The notes under the pieces were generated by a model, which saw nothing but the letters and a program-made list of their open reading frames with translations, was not told where the DNA came from and made no database searches. Both the position numbers and the translations under genes were made by a program. Positions 10,401 to 22,888 of a DNA stretch of 64,000 bases are shown here, piece by piece; the stretch's first letter is position 1; every line of letters starts with the position of its first letter. Source of the DNA: Begonia masoniana (taxonomy: Eukaryota; Streptophyta; Magnoliopsida; Cucurbitales; Begoniaceae); contig CM039506.1 of NCBI GenBank assembly GCA_022432975.1, positions 15,047,545 to 15,111,544 on the forward strand, read 5' to 3'.

Positions 10401-13400
10401 ATGGTGCGTCCACAAAACGATCGAGATGACAAAGACGATACGATTGACACGCTCAAGGACTTTATTGCCCAGCAGTCTCAGCATATGGAGAGACAGGCTC
10501 AACAGATGGAGAGGCAATCTCAACAGCTGGGTACTTTGATTGACCAAGAGGGCACTAGAGCTCGGGATACAGCTGTATTGGGTAGTCGTGGGATGGAGAG
10601 ATTTCAGAAGCTCCAGCCCCCTATCTTTAACGGACAGTCTACGGATCCCTCTTCAGCCGAGGAGTGGGTTCGCACTATGGAGGACATGCTGGCGTATGCT
10701 AGCATAGAGGACGGAGAGAAGGTTACACTGGTGACCTATCATTTGGCTTTAGATGCCCGATTCTGGTGGGACACTGTGAAGACGACCACCAATGTGACTG
10801 TTATGGGCTGGGAGAGGTTCAGAGAGTTATTCTACGACAAGTATTTCGGCCATACTGTACGAGAGGCGAAGATGGTTGAGTTTATGCAGTTGCGGCAGAC
10901 TGCTTCTATTGCCGAGTACGTTAGGAGATTTGAGGCGCTGTCTCGATTTGCACCACGACAGGTCAGCGTAAACGAGGACAAGGTACGCCGATTCTTACAG
11001 GGACTTAGCCAGGAGTTCCGGATGCGCCTTACCATATCTGGGGTACGACATGTATCCTACGATGAGCTTGTGGCCAGGGCGCTTGATATTGAGGCTGTTG
11101 AGCAGAGTTCTACTAGACCGAGGGAGCCATCTAAGGGCTTCTTCAGAGAGATTCGACCTCAGTCACTGAACCGAGGTTGGCAGCCGAGAGCACAGCCCCA
11201 GTAGCAGCAGAGGGGTGTGAAGAGACCTCTTGAGGGAGGTAACGATCGGGGAAAGGGAAAACAAGTACAGGGTGCTTCTCAGGTAACTGTTTGCCCTAAG
11301 TGTCTGAGAGAGCACAATGGCCAGTGTAGATTGGGCACAGGTGTGTGTTATCGATGTGGGGACCTGGGCCATTTCGCTAGAGATTGCCTGAAGCCCGGCC
11401 GAGATCAGCCAGGCAGTGATCAGAGGATGGTTATGCCCAGGATCTTCGCTTTTATTGAGCCTGGCGATGTTGATGACGAGGCTCAGCCTGCCGTGATTGC
11501 AGGTACTATCTTGGTTACTGGCGTTCCTGTATTTTCTTTATTAGACACGGGGGCTACGCATTCTTTTATTTCCACCGCGTGTGTGTCGAGATTGAGGCTT
11601 GCGCCTGAGTTAGCAGAATGTGAGTATAGTGTGATGCTACCTTCAGGAGAGCGTATGCAGTCTGGTCGTGTAGTCCAGGGCAATATTATCTCGATTGGGG
11701 ACCGTACTCTATATGCTCGCCTTATTGTTATGGGCATCGAGCATTATGATCTTATTTTAGGGATGGATTGGCTGTCACAACATTTCGCCACCATCGACTG
11801 TCGATCCGGGATTGTCACCTTTCGACCTCCGGGTAAAGCTGAGTTTTCTTATCAGGCGATGAGCAGATTGAGTAGCTCGCCCATCTCTTATTCCATGATG
11901 GTCAACGAGCAGTTTAAAGGTGCGTGCTCTATTTATTTGGCCTCTGTCTTTGATTGTCAGTTGCTCAGCGGATTGATGCCGAGCGACATTCCTATTGTCA
12001 GAGAGTTCTCTGGTATTTTCCTTGATGATCTTCCCGGATTACCGCCGAACCGGGAGATTGAGTTCACTATTGATGTGTATCCTAACTCCGCACCGAGGTT
12101 TAAGAACCCATATCGGTTGGCACCAGCAGAGTTGAGAGAGTTGAGGACTCAGCTGGATGAGCTGTTAGAGAAGGGATTTATTCGACCCAGTGTTTCACCT
12201 TGGGGTGCGCCCGTTCTGTTTGTCAAGAAGAAAGACGGGACCCTCAGGATGTGTATTGATTATAGGGAGCTGAATAAGCTCACAGTGAAGAATAAGTATC
12301 CACTGCCTCGTATCGATGATTTGTTTGACTAGCTACAGGGTGCTCGAGTATTTTCCAGGATTGATCTACGCTCGGGTTACAATCAGCTGAAGGTCCGGAT
12401 GGATGATATACCGAAGACGGCATTCCGAACGAGGTATGGGCATTATGAGTTCCTTGTCATGTCTTTTGGACTTACTAATGCCCCTGCAGCGTTTATGGAC
12501 TTGATGAACCGTGTCTTCAAGGAGTATCTGGACAAGTTCGTGGTGGTTTTCATCGACGACATATTGATCTACTCTAAGACGAAGGAAGAACACGAGGAGC
12601 ATCTGAGGATTGTTCTGAGGACCTTATGTCAGCATCAGCTGTATCCAAAGTTTTCGAAGTGCGAGTTCTGGCTTGACAGAGTGAGCTTCCTTGGCCATAT
12701 TATATCACAGGACGGAGTTTCTGTGGATCCGAGCAAGATTCAAGTGGTCAGAGATTGGCCACAGCCGAAGAACGTACGTGAGATGCGTGGATTTCTCGGG
12801 TTGGCCGGTTATTATCGGAAGTTTTTAGAGGGATTCTCAAAGATCGCACTTCCTCTCTCTCGATTGACTCGGAAGAACGAGAGATTTATTTGGCCGTCTG
12901 CTTGTGATGATAGTTTTATGGAGTTAAAGCAGAGATTGACCACCGCTCCAGTACTGGTGCTACCTGTTGAAGGTGTCAGATTCAGTATTTATTGCGATGC
13001 ATCGGGAGTGGGACTCGGTTGTGTATTGATGCAGGAGGGGAGAGTTATTTCTTATGCTTCTCGGCAGTTGAAGCTGTATGAGCAGAATTACCCTACGCAC
13101 GACCTTGAGTTAGCAGCTGTGGTCTTTGCACTGAAGATATGGAGGCATTATTTATATGGGCAGCAGTGCGAGGTATTTTCTGACCACAAGAGCTTGAAGT
13201 ACTTATTTACGCAGAAGAAACTGAATATGCGACAGAGACGATGGCTCGAGTTTGTCAAAGATTACGATTTTGATATCAAGTACCATCCAGCAAAGGCGAA
13301 CAAGGTTGCTGATGCCTTGAGTAGAGTGCCTTCTGCGAGTCAGCCTTCTCTTGTAGCGATGTCAGTTACGCTGCGGTCTGAGATTGAGAGATTCGATGTG

Positions 13401-14881
13401 GAGATAGTGGCAGAGTTGTCCAGTATGCTCGCCAACATTTCTCTCAGGCCGGTTATTCTTGATCGTATACGCGAGGCTCAACAGAGTGATACAGAGTGTA
13501 TGGAGCTTCGATCGAGCATGACATTGGGAGACTCGTCGGATTTCCATTTATCGGATGATGGTATTCTGAAGTTCAGGCATAGGTGGTACGTGCCTAGCGA
13601 CGAGGACCTGAAGAAGGAGATATTGGCCGAGGTACATTCTTCGGCATATTTTGTGCACCCAGGAAGTACCAAGATGTACCGGGATTTGAAACAACACTTC
13701 TGGTGGCCGAACATGAAGAGGGAGGTTGCCAAGTATGTTGAGACCTGCCTAGTATGTCAGCGGGTAAAGGCAGAGCACCAGAGACCGACCGGAACGTTAT
13801 TGCCACTGCCGATTCCGGAGTGGAAGTGGGAGCAGATCTCTATGGATTTCATTGTGGGGCTCCCGAGGACTACGAGAGGCCATGACGGCATTTGGGTTAT
13901 TGTGGACCGATTGACAAAGTCGGCCCACTTCTTATCTGTGAGGATGGCATCGTCTATGGATCAGCTCGCCGAGCTTTATGTGCAGGAGATTGTCAGACTG
14001 CATGGCGTGCCAGTTTCTATTGTCTCAGACAGAGATCCGAGATTTACCTCGAAGTTCTGGAAGAGTCTGCACAAAGCTATGGGGACTCAGCTTAATTTCA
14101 GCACCGCGTTTCATCCTCAGACTGACGGACAGACAGAGAGGACGAATCAGATTCTGGAGGATATGCTCAGAGCATGTGTGCTGGAGTTTCAGGGATCGTG
14201 GAGCAGGTATTTGCCACTGATCGAGTTCTCTTATAATAACAGCTTCCAGGCTACTATTGGCATGGTTCCGTATGAGGCGTTGTATGGTCAGAAGTGTAGA
14301 TCTCCGTTGTATTGGGACGAGGTTGGCGAGGCCAGCATCATTGGTCCTGAGATCCTACAGCAGACGGCAGAGAAGATTGCCATCATTCGACAGCGTATAG
14401 AGGTAGCACAGAGCAGGCAGAAGAGCTATGCTGACACCAGACGGAGAGAGCTAGAGTTCGAGGAAGGTGATGAGGTCTATCTGAAAGTTTCTCCGTTCAA
14501 AGGCGTAGCGAGATTTGGAAGGAGGGGTAAGTTGAACCTCGTTATGTGGGACCCTTTCCTATTCTGAAGAGGATCGGGAAATTGGCGTATAGGCTGCAGC
14601 TTCCGGCTTCTATGGAGGGTATCCACGACGTATTTCATGTATCTATGCTTCGAAAGTGCTTGCGCGATCCGTCGCATATCGTGGAGGCTACAGAGATCGA
14701 GGTACAGCCTACCTTGAGCTATGAGGTGAGGCCGGTACGTATTTTGGAGACTTCCATCAAGATTTTGCGCAACAAAGAAATTCTACTAGTTAAAGTTCTA
14801 TGGCGGAATCATGAGGTGGAAGAAGCGACGTGGGAACGACAGCAAGATATGATGACTGGGTATCCTGATTTGTTTGTATGA
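10401..14881 (+). pseudogene. Chromovirus gag-pol polyprotein with chromodomain
   Basis: Gag (10401-11204) starts MVRPQNDRDDKDDTID and has a Gln-rich N-terminal helix (QQSQHMERQAQQMERQSQQ). A TAG at 11202 follows, then in the same frame the CCHC knuckle [14 protein letters not shown], protease ([13 protein letters not shown]) and RT start. A second TAG is at 12330. RT continues with [13 protein letters not shown], RNase H with [14 protein letters not shown], integrase with HHCC ([20 protein letters not shown]) and DDE residues ([34 protein letters not shown]). A one-base frame change near 14540 separates the last part (14546-14881), whose end (VLWRNHEVEEATWERQQDM) is a type II chromodomain. 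Both stops fit CAG to TAG changes. Only three lesions in 4.5 kb indicate recent decay. Confidence 0.93.
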
Positions 14882-14921
14882 TTTAATTTTGTGGACAAAA
14901 TTCTGAATAAGGAGAGTGGAA

Positions 14922-15713
14922 TGTAATACCCAGCTTGTACGGATTTCAGATATAATATATTATATTCATATTTTGTTATATAATGGCATTTTTGGTAAAT
15001 TATGTCAAATCAGGTCCGTTTTACGAAATGAAAGCGTCACTACGATCCTAACGACTAATTGGAATTTTAGAGAAATTATGAGAATTTTCGGAGTTTGAAC
15101 GCTATATTTCGAGGAATTATCTCAATCGTAATGTAATTGATGTTTTAGTAAAAATAGTAAACGAGGTCCGAATTGCAAACGGATAGTTTCAATAAATCCC
15201 AAATAATGAATAGGAGTTATTGGCAAAATATGGAGTTTTCGTGAATTCAACTCGTTGGACGATTAGCGAAATGAAGGATGAAATAAAAGGAATTAAGTGC
15301 TAAGGGCAAAATCGTCATTTAATATTTAATTGTTTATTTCTTATTAAAGGCAAAAGCCTTTAATCGATTTTCATTACTAAAAATCGATTCCAGAGAAGAA
15401 AAAACCCTCGGCCTCCTCCCCTGCCCGCGGCAACATCCGACCTTCGATCTCCGTTTTTCCTCCCGTTCGTTTCGTTTCCTTCACGTTTCTTCCTCCTCTC
15501 GCTATCCTAGGTATGTCTCTACAATTTTAGAACGTTAAATCTTTAGTTTCGTAGCGTTTTAAGTAATTAGGGTTTCGATTTATCTTTGTTAAAGACACGA
15601 ATTAGGGTTCGTAATTAATAGGTTAGCCATGATTAAGTGTATATTAAACGTATTTGACGTTATTGGACGAAGTTAAATCAATTTGCGGAAATGTTAAAAT
15701 TAGGGACGTGACA
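14922..15713 (+). repeat. Chromovirus 3' LTR
   Basis: It is 792 bp and nearly identical to 9442-10233. The preceding ATAAGGAGAGTGGAA (14907-14921) is the polypurine tract. Confidence 0.95.
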
Positions 15714-17550
15714 GCAGTAGACGCATCAGGAGGAGAGAATGCAAATTCAGCCTCCTGAAGATCCAGCTACATGAAACGCACATCTTCATAAACTTCAGGC
15801 CGGGAAAATAGAAGAAAGAGATCTTCATAGGTAGGCTCAGTGGGGCAGAGAGGAACATGTGGTGCAGGGCAAAGAGCCTCAACTTGAGATTTGAGAGCCC
15901 GAAGGTTACGGGTGAAAATCTCATTATTTCGATCCAATTTTCGATCCATTAGACCCTGAGCCACAACAGCATCAAAGCTCAAATCCTTTTTGAGTTGAGT
16001 GATCTTTGTATCAATGGCTGTTCCGAGATTGTCAATGCTTGACTTCAACTCATTATACTGTTCCTCGCTGAGAGAAAATCTCCTCTAATAAAGGATGGGA
16101 GATACTGGGGCAGGAGCAGTTGGCAGATTTAGTGAGGAATGTTGGACTTGGGGAGCAGGTGGATTTGAATGAGCAATTGGACTTGGAGGATGTAAGTGGA
16201 CTGTAGGAGGTGGTTGGACTGGTGATGGAGGAGCTGTATCCTGTTGGACTGGTGATGGAGGAGGTATAGGAGGAAGAGCTGGTAAACGAAGGGCAGGTGG
16301 AGGAGATGGAGGATTCTCTGGAAGGGGTAGAGGCACAGAGGAGGGAGTAGAGATTTCATCTGAAGGAAGGATCCTTGAGGAAGGGACACGACGCCTTCGC
16401 ACTAAAGGTGGAGGTTGAAAGCTTGAAGCCTGAGATTGAGAGGGGGAATTAACAAATGCAGGAATCTCAGAGTCACCCCCTCCTTCGGCAGTGGACTCCT
16501 CTAGCAGGTCAAGTTTTCTCTTTCCCTTTTTGGCAACTGCAGCCTTAGCAGTAATTCTCTTAGGAACAATCAGCACAAGCTCCCCTGTTCTGGTTCTTTT
16601 AATGCCCATTTTGCTCAAGGTGGTTTTGGAATAGTAACTGGAAGGTTTAAGTGTGACAGGATCTTCATCCTCAGGAAATACAACCTCAAGCTTAGCTAGT
16701 ATCTTCATTAACAGCAGGTTGTAAGGTAAAGAGGTAGCCCTAGATGACACAGCCAGAATCATCCTTCGAACAACAACATATCCAATATTGAAGGGTGTTT
16801 TGTAGTAGAGTGCAAACAGAACAAAGAGTTCCATGGCACTCACTTCATCATGGTGACCACCCTTAGGAACAATATTGTACCATATCATCTGATGAAATAA
16901 TCTAGCCCTAGCGGTCAAGTGTTTGCCCTTTAGATGATCAGGGATATGGTTTGGGTTCAAGACTATGGTCTGGAAAAAACCTAGACCTTCATCGGTACCA
17001 AAGAACGGAGGCTCAGTGCCGGATACATATTTGTAGGGGCAACTATCTAGATGAGGGCACTCCAAAATGCTATTAATGAATGGAAGAGTAATTTCTATGT
17101 GCTTGTTATACACATAGCTTTTGATAGAAGAGAAATCAGAGGTAAAACTCAGATTGGCATAGAACATTTTAATGGCTTCCGGGTAATAGAATGAATCTAC
17201 ATCAAAAATACCTATCAACCCGAGATCCTTCAAGGGTTCGACAATATTCATGCCAGCTAAGTCATCAAAGTAGATACCTCGACTGGAAATTAAAGACTTG
17301 AACTGAAAGTCGTCATGGTATCTCAACTCAGCAGCTTCAGAGAAAAAGAAGAGAGATGGCCATGCTTTTGCACGAGGGATCACTCGTGGAGGACGTGCTG
17401 AAGTTTTGGCCTTCTTCTGGACCGGTTTGGAAATGGCGCGGGAGGATGAACCCTGAAAATCCATGGGAAGACTAGGACTCGAGAGAGACGATTGGAAGGG
17501 AAGGGGTTTTTCTAAAAGAGCGCGAAATGTGAAACGTCTTTGAGAAGAGG

Positions 17551-17800
17551 CAGAGTTTAAATGAAAAAGGGACATCACCCGACGAGATGAAGACACACGT
17601 GTAAAACGATTAGCCCGATGGGTCACACGTGTCGGCAGATTAAGAATTCATCATCAGATACCTACCGATAGAAATGCATCTTCCGATGCCTATGAAAAAC
17701 ACTGCATCTACCGATGCCTATGAAAAACACTGCATCTACTGATGCCTATGCATCTTCCGATGCCCATTGAACAACGTTGCTTCTTCCGATGCCCTCACAA
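17551..17800 (-). promoter_or_regulatory. Palindromic motif array and TATA-like site upstream of SIRE ORF2
   Basis: Five copies related to GCATCTTCCGATGCC or GCATCTACCGATGCC lie between 17660 and 17800, separated by spacers such as TATGAAAAACACT. The core CATCTACCGATG differs by one base from the reverse complement of the LTR minisatellite core. An ATTTAAA box lies near 17555 in minus orientation, about 90 bases before the ORF2 start. That this is an internal promoter is inference. Confidence 0.55.
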
Positions 17801-18178
17801 GTAAAAACAGCTCTATTACACAAGATTCACCAACAGAGAAATAATCTTAGTTTTTATCTACCCGAATGAGGCCTAACCTTATTCTAATATTATTGAAAGA
17901 TTTTTCATCCAAAGGCTTGGTAAAGATGTCTGCTGGTTGGTCTGCTGAATTAACAAATTCTAAAGATATATCTCCTCTTTGAACATGATCACGAATGAAG
18001 TGATATCTAACATCAATATGCTTAGTTCTAGAGTGCTGGATAGGATTTTTGGAAATGTTAATTGCACTGGTGTTGTCACATCTAATAGGAATCCTATCAT
18101 AGAACAGATTATAGTCTTTTAGAGTTTGCTTCATCCAAAGCATTTGTGCACAGTAACTGCCTGCAGCAATATATTCAC

Positions 18179-20481
18179 TGTCACGACCCTTACCCGTATC
18201 CTAATAATTTTTTTTTTTTTTTAAATCTTTTACTTTAACTGTACGTAGAGCGAAATCTAAAACGAAGTCGAAAGCGGAATTGAAATCAAAGTTCGTTTAG
18301 TAAATCACTTAAAACAATTACTAAAACAATAAACTTAAACTATTAAAACAATTAATTAATAAAAGAAAACAGTTATTTAAAACACATTTTTTTTTATAAA
18401 AAAAAATCGCCAGAGGAGGTGGCGATCAATCGCCTCCTGGCGATTGTTACCTCACCTGGCAATCGCCTGAGCGATTGCCAGGCGGAGGAAGAGGCGATTG
18501 CTCGCCTCCCAGAGGCGAGCAATCGCCACGCTCTCTGGAATTCCTCCAGAGAGCGCAGTTCTTCCTCCCCCTTTCTTCTTCTTCTTTCTTCACACTTCCT
18601 TCACACTCCCTGCACTTCACATTTTTAACACAAATACACAACACTCAAAACACTACAACTTCTTCTCCTTTCTTACACAAAACCTTCACCCAATCTTTAC
18701 AGACTTCCATAAATACTCTCCAAACATAACATTTACTCAAACACTCAAAACGACACAATTTACGTTAAACATAATCGAATTTCATGAAAACGAACCGCGT
18801 GATTCCTTTTAAACATTTAACATTCCTACCTGTTTTAAAAACATCAAAACGCTATAAAACACGTGATATATCCTATTCAGTAGTCAAACACTTTAAAACG
18901 TATCTAAATGTACTAAAAATTCATCACATTCATCATTATCCCAAACAATACCCAAAAACTCTCAAAAACACCTAACCGTGTGAGTCAACCCGCCCTGCCA
19001 AAACACGCTCCGCCGCCACGAGCTCCGCCACCGACCATCTATACTTGGTCATCATAAGGAGGTTCCTCACCTTCGTTCTCGTCACCTACATCATACAATA
19101 ACTACATTAAGCCTAATGCTTAGTAAGGAGCGTACTAAACGTAACTTTACATATATGCATGACATTTATAAAACATTTTCGTTTCATTTCATTAAACCAC
19201 TTCCTTGCCCCGTGAGAAATATACGTCTTGCCCTGTAAGAAACATAGGTCTTGCCCCGTGAGAAACATACATTTTAACCCGTGAGAAACATACACGTGAG
19301 GATCATACATTTTTGACGCGTGAGAAACATCCATCGTTCACATAATCGTTCTTTCATTTAACTTTTCATAAAACATGCTTATAAATAGTTCGTATGCACT
19401 TTAACAAAACATGATGCATGATGAGTAACATACATAAGGAAAACCTATCAATTGAACACTACCTAAATCGCTAAGGCACTACCTAACTATCAATCTTTCC
19501 TTAACTACCCGTCTTCCACCAACCCCTATAACCACTTTCTTCATAACAGTCAACATTATCAACATTGTACGACGTAAGGCCTTAGTGGCTGGAAAGCCTA
19601 ACGCTCACTTACCCGGCGTCCTAAATATGCCGAGCACCGTCCTTTGAGCTTGGGTTACCTAGAGCATTTAACATCACATCATTAATATCGATTTTCAAAC
19701 ATCGAATCTAAACAATCGACTTTTCTAGCTAGGACAAATCCTTCTAAAAACTCTAATCCTTTTCTTTCGGGCATTTCATCGAACACTTAGTGTTCATTAA
19801 CTTCAAAACTCCATTAATGGTGTTTTACCAACCTCCAACAACCTAGATCTCACATTAAACATCATCCAACACCATTAATCTACTCCAACAACCTAGATTT
19901 AACATTAAGCATCATCAATGAGTAATTAATAAACAACCCTAACCATTTCTAACAAAAACCCTAAATTTCTTCACAAACCCTAACTCGAAATAAACTCTAA
20001 AAATGACTACCAACGAGACTAAAACATAGGGCTTACTTGGATGGTTGATTTGATGAATAAACTTGAAGGAAGAATCGCCAAAAATGGAGGAGTTGAGCGA
20101 TCGATGGAGATGGCGATGAAGAAAAGAGGAAATCGCCAAAATGGAGGAAGGAAAAAGGAGGCACGCGTGAGGGAAAGAAAATGAGGGGAAAAGAGAGAGA
20201 GGTTTATGTTTTTAATATAATTTTGACTTTAAAAATTATTTAAATGCCCTTAGCTTATTTCCTTAGCTTTAATTGTTTTTTCGTCTATCGGTTTAATTTC
20301 TCCGAAATTCCCTTATTCCTCCGAATATTTCTATTTATTCCTAGGGCTCTAACGAAACTTTCCGTTGGCCATTTGGACTTAATTTATTATTTTCATGAAT
20401 TTAAAACTCTATAATGCTTAAATACTTAATATTCGAAACTTAAAGCTCGGAATCCTTAAAACGAAATTTCTGGGTGTTACA
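18179..20481 (-). repeat. Solo LTR of a Ty3-type element, 2.3 kb
   Basis: On the minus strand it begins TGTAACACCCAGAAATTTCG and ends GGGTCGTGACA, a start and end typical of Tekay/Del LTRs. The TSD TTCAC flanks it (18174-18178, 20482-20486), and it splits the SIRE RNase H codons. There is no internal domain, so it is the product of LTR-LTR recombination. It contains a cluster of GGCGATTGCC-like palindromes (18415-18560) and imperfect repeats of TGAGAAACATACG (19200-19330). No gene is seen; the open stretches near 18419-18812 follow the repeats. Confidence 0.88.
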
Positions 20482-22888
20482 TTCACTCTCAGCAGTTGAC
20501 AATGCAACAAAATTCTGTTTCTTAGAATATCAGGAAACTAGAGATTCACCAAGGAATTGACATGTTCCACTGATGCTTTTCCTATCTACTAGACTTCCAG
20601 CATAATCAGAGTCTGAGTATCCGATTAGATCGAAAGAAGCACCTTTAGGATACCATAACCCTAAGTCAGGAGTTCCACTTAAATATTTAAAAATCTTTTT
20701 AACAGCTGTTAAGTGAAATTCCTTAGGAGCAGCTTGAAATCTAGCACAAAGACAAACACTAAATAGAATATCTGGCCTACTTGCAGTCAGATATAACAGA
20801 GAACCGATCATACCACGAAATTTCTTGATATCAACATTAATATTTTTTTCATCTTTGTCCAATTTAGTTGTGGTACTCATGGGAGTCTTGGAAGACTTAG
20901 AAGATTCTAATCCAAATTTCTTAAGAAGTTCCTTAATGTACTTTTCTTGACAGAAGAAAATTCCATCAGGAGATTGACTGATCTGAAATCCTAAGAAAAA
21001 TTTTAACTTCCCATCATACTCATCTCAAATTCACTTTGCATGAGGGAGGAAAACTCATTACACATATTGACATTAGTAGATCCAAAAATAATGTCATCAA
21101 CATAAATTTGTACTAACAGAATATCCTTATCCTTTTGCATGGTAAATAAAGTTGAGTCGGTGTTACCCTTTTTGAAATTCCTTTCCTCAAGGAAGTTTCT
21201 CAACCTATCATACCAAGCTCTAGGAGCCTGCTTAAGTCCATAAAGTGCATTCTTAAGTCTATACACATAATCAGGCTTTGCAAAATCTTCAAATCCTAAG
21301 GGCTGCTCTACATAAACTTCTTTCTGAATATACCCATTTAAGAAAGCACTCTTCACATCCATTTGGAAGAGTGTGAAGTTTTTGTAGCAAGCATAGGCTA
21401 AGAGCATCCTAATTGATTCTAGTCTAGCAACAGATGCAAAGGTTTCCTCAAAATCTATTCCTTCTTCTTGATTGTAACCTTTGGCAACTAGTCTAGCCTT
21501 ATTTCTCACAACAATCCCATTTTCATCTAATTTGTTTTTGTAAACTCATTTAGTTCCAATAATGGGATGATCCTTAGGCCGTGGAACAAGTTCCCATACC
21601 TTGCTCCTTTCAAATTGATTTAACTCTTCTTGCATGGCCAAAATCCAATTTTCATCACACTCGGCTTCTTCAAATTTCTTAGGCTCTACTTGTGAAATGA
21701 ATGCCACATTGGCACAGAGATTCCTAAGAGAAGCTCTACTCTTAACTCCTAAAGAAAGATCACCTAAAACTTCATCTATTGGATGATTTTTGACATATTT
21801 CCAATCTTTAGGAAGAGCAGGATTTTCATCCTTGACAGGAACAATATCTAGAGTTGTAGAAGAAGGTTCTATTGATTTTTCTACTTGAGGGGAATCACTA
21901 GGTTTTTCTAAGGAAATAGAATCCAGTTGTTTATCCAAAATATCATCCTTATCCACATTGATTGTGGGTTGAGGAGACTCATCAAAGTTAACATGAACTG
22001 ATTCCTCTACAACTAGAGTTCTCCTATTGAATACTCTATATGCTTTACTGGATAGGGAATAACCCAGAAAAATTCCAAGATCTGATTTGGAATCGAATTT
22101 TTCTAAGTTATCCTTAGTGTTTAGAATGAAGCATTTGCTTCCAAAAGCTCTAACATACTTGACAGAAGGGATTTTACCATTCCAAAGCTCATAAGGAGTT
22201 TTCTCGAGAATAGGTCTTATGGAGACCCGATTAAGCACATAACAAGCTGTTGACATAGCTTCTGCCCAGAAATATTTTGGAAGGGAATTCTCATTAAGAA
22301 TAGTCCGAGCTAGCTCTTGGAGAGACCTATTTTTCCTCTCAACAACACCATTTTGCTGAGGGGTTCTAGGAGAGGAGAAATTGTGCTCAATTCCATGTTT
22401 GAGACACAAGAGTTCGAATTTTTCATTTTCAAATTCTCCACCATGATCACTACGAATAGCAATAATGGTGAGCTCCTTTTCATTTTGAACTCTTTTCCTA
22501 AAGCTAGAAAAGGTATCAAAAGTCTCATCCTTAGACTTTAGAAAATGTACCAGGTAAATCTAGAAAAGTCATCTACAATAACAAAGGCATAGAATTTGCC
22601 ACATAGGCTGGCTATATTGGAAGGACCGAAGAGATCCATATGAAGGAGTTGGAGAGGCTTAGAAGTTGAAATTGCATTCTTCGATGCAAAGGAACTTTTG
22701 ATCTGCTTACCCATTTGGCAAGCTTCACAGACCTTATCATTCTCAAAGGATATCTTAGGGATTCCTCTAACTAAATTCTCCTTAGTAATCTTAGCTAAAG
22801 TATCCATCCCTACATGTCCTAATCTACTATGCCAAATCCAAGAATCATGGGAAGAATTAACAGCAAAGCATTTTTCATCAGACACAGC

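Larger units (their letters stand above)
9442..15713 (+). mobile_element. Tekay/Del-like chromovirus (Ty3 superfamily)
   Basis: Two 792 bp LTRs (9442-10233, 14922-15713) begin TGTAATACCC and end GACGTGACA and are almost identical, so the insertion is young. The flanking 5-mers are GCGGT on the left and GCAGT on the right, a TSD with one mismatch. The primer site TGGTATCAGAGC is at 10238-10249. The polyprotein ends in a chromodomain, which defines chromoviruses; the Tekay/Del placement is from overall layout and is less certain. Confidence 0.92.
9196..17464 (-). pseudogene. SIRE env-position ORF (ORF2), split by the chromovirus
   Basis: The start at 17464 (MDFQGSSSRAISKPVQKK) is chosen because it aligns with the start of the related ORF at 45261; an upstream ATG at 17626 also exists. 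After a basic N-terminus comes a roughly 230-residue globular region (FQFKSLISSRGIYFDDLAG, IKMFYANL, SYVYNKHIEI, ARARLFHQMIWYNIVPKGG, LPYNLLLMKIL). A proline-rich stretch with PPSPVQ repeats follows, then a coiled coil (SSIDNLGTAIDTKITQLKK) and a Pro-rich tail ending at 9196. Stops at 16085 and just below 15767 interrupt it, but the frame is otherwise kept, also across the 9442-15713 insertion. The globular part resembles the 'putative plant transposon protein' domain; the Pro-rich plus coiled-coil layout is like the SIRE1 env-like ORF. I see no clear signal peptide or membrane segment. Its function is unknown. Confidence 0.8.

Noticed and set aside
18419..18812. Open frames in the solo LTR
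   Set aside because: They overlap in several frames through palindromic and C-rich sequence, with no domain.
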